A stretch of 64,000 nt of DNA from Heracleum sosnowskyi (Eukaryota > Streptophyta > Magnoliopsida > Apiales > Apiaceae). The stretch is taken from NCBI GenBank assembly GCA_030848705.1, contig CM061239.1, forward strand, positions 89,510,363 to 89,574,362. Direction: 5' to 3'. The notes below the pieces were generated by a model, which searched no databases, had not been told where the DNA came from, and saw only the letters and a list, made by a program, of their open reading frames with translations. The position numbers were made by a program, and so were the translations under genes. Of this stretch, positions 63,190 to 64,000 are shown in pieces (the first letter of the stretch is position 1; every line of letters starts with the position of its first letter).

Positions 63190-64000
63190 AGATACTGGTT
63201 AGATTCAAAATCTATACATGATTGATTTTATGCTCATGATTCTTTGCATGTGTTAACTGTTATTTGTACCAGTATGTTAAACTCTGATAGTAAACTCTGT
63301 TAGTCATAAAGTGTCAGTCATACTCTGTCGGTTAAAGTCTGAAGTTAATCTCTGATGTTATACTCTGATTGTGATATTGTCTGAAACATTTGGACCGATG
63401 AAGAAACCTGTATGAAGCATGATTCTCAGTAAGTAATCATGAATCTTTCTGAATAATATATGATCTGATCTCAAAATGTGCAGTAAATTAACACAGCATG
63501 ATACTGTCTCTATATTCATAGCATCTCTTAGTTTATTGATCCTATACACTGAGTCTGTATTAGCTGTTTGCACTTTCTCTCATAAATTAATTGTATTAAC
63601 TGATGAAAAGTCTAAACTCTGATAATTAGTTGCAAATATTTCACCCTCCAATCAAAAGATGCCAAAAAGTGCACAAATTCCTTTGAGATCATGTTGTGCC
63701 TAGGAAGACCCAGGAACTTATTGTATGAAATAAGGGCTAAAATCTTTGATTTTTGGTGACTAGTGCCAACCACTGATTACTGGAAAAATTAAAAAAAAAA
63801 CAAAAATTCGAAGGGGGTGAAAATAATAAATGTTAATAGTACAGAGTTTAGATGAAATCAGATTTTATTTTATACATGAGAGTTTGGACAACCAGTTTTT
63901 ACTGATTTATTGTGTGGATTTTATGCACTTTAAGATGCTCTAAATATTTATATTCAGTAAACTCTGCTATTTCACACACAATTTTTCACAACTGTGCATG
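63190..64000 (+). other. Non-coding 3' region of element E with ACTCTGAT repeats
   Basis: No gene is seen. TAAACTCTGAT and variants (TACTCTGT, AAAGTCTGA, ATCTCTGATG) occur six times at about 63278-63370 and again at 63613 and 63958. The complement CAGAGTTTAGA is at 63842. A purine run, aagggggtgaaaa, at 63811 could be a polypurine tract, but the LTR start expected after it (TGTTAGGTATAA) does not follow. The 3' LTR is therefore outside the window. Confidence 0.7.

Larger units (their letters stand above)
32999..64000 (+). mobile_element. Element E: SIRE-type Copia retrotransposon interrupted by gypsy array F; 3' end outside window
   Basis: 5' LTR 32999-33493, primer site, gag 33557-35830 continuing at 59763-59837, pol 59848-63189, then at least 800 bp of non-coding sequence without reaching the 3' LTR. 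Gag frame continuity across the 24-kb gypsy insertion, with attcc on both sides, shows that the two halves are one element. It sits in the RT-RNase H region of D; the five bases before it are gacca. Confidence 0.9.

Noticed and set aside
63833..63880. tgttaatagtacag after the purine run as the 3' LTR start of E
   Set aside because: The E LTR starts TGTTAGGTATAATTGC; the sequence here diverges after five bases.

Overview
The window is plant nuclear DNA made almost entirely of LTR retrotransposons. I see no host gene, tRNA, rRNA or CRISPR. The organism is probably a flowering plant, likely a eudicot, with a repeat-rich genome. This rests on AT-rich sequence, Ty1/Copia elements of the SIRE type (iMet-tRNA primer site, AGGGGGAG polypurine tract, a third ORF downstream of pol) and Ty3/Gypsy chromoviruses of the Tekay/Del type (LTRs near 4 kb, C-terminal chromodomain). 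I cannot name a species.

Layout. (A) 1-6960, minus strand: a decayed SIRE copy with its 3' LTR (cut by the window start), ORF3 remnant, integrase and gag; RT/RNase H is deleted and a hAT-like fragment sits at the gag-pol junction. (C) 6945-27121, plus strand: a SIRE element from RT to ORF3, interrupted by an LTR fragment (7253-8275) and by complete element B (8839-22297, minus strand, TSD gacaa). B is young: gag and a 1263-aa ORF3 are open, and pol carries one nonsense codon. (D) 27122-32998, plus strand: a SIRE element inserted in C's ORF3, with 5' LTR, gag and most of pol. (E) from 32999 to beyond the window end: a SIRE element inserted in D's pol. (F) 35831-59757: a gypsy array LTR-internal-LTR-internal-LTR inserted in E's gag with one 5-bp TSD (attcc) around the whole 24 kb. 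The insertion order is C, then B and D, then E in D, then F in E.

In each SIRE element gag encodes the particle protein. Pol encodes protease, integrase, RT and RNase H. The third ORF ('env-like' in the SIRE literature) has no known function. In F a single frame encodes Gag-Pol with a chromodomain, preceded by an acidic ORF that lacks an early ATG.

Most interesting signals: (1) each SIRE family carries its own 8-12 bp motif, repeated in both orientations. In A, B, D and E it clusters in U3 upstream of a TATA-like box. In B and C it clusters again in the spacer before ORF3. In C, D and E it also occurs inside fast-evolving coding segments. This resembles a family-specific regulatory address, conceivably read by an element-encoded or host DNA-binding factor. 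(2) In B, D and E pol opens, without an ATG, at the same 11-mer TGATTGCAGGG just after the gag stop. It looks like a 3' splice site, and the gag/pol frame offset differs between elements. (3) The gypsy array has a middle LTR whose variant pattern fits unequal recombination.
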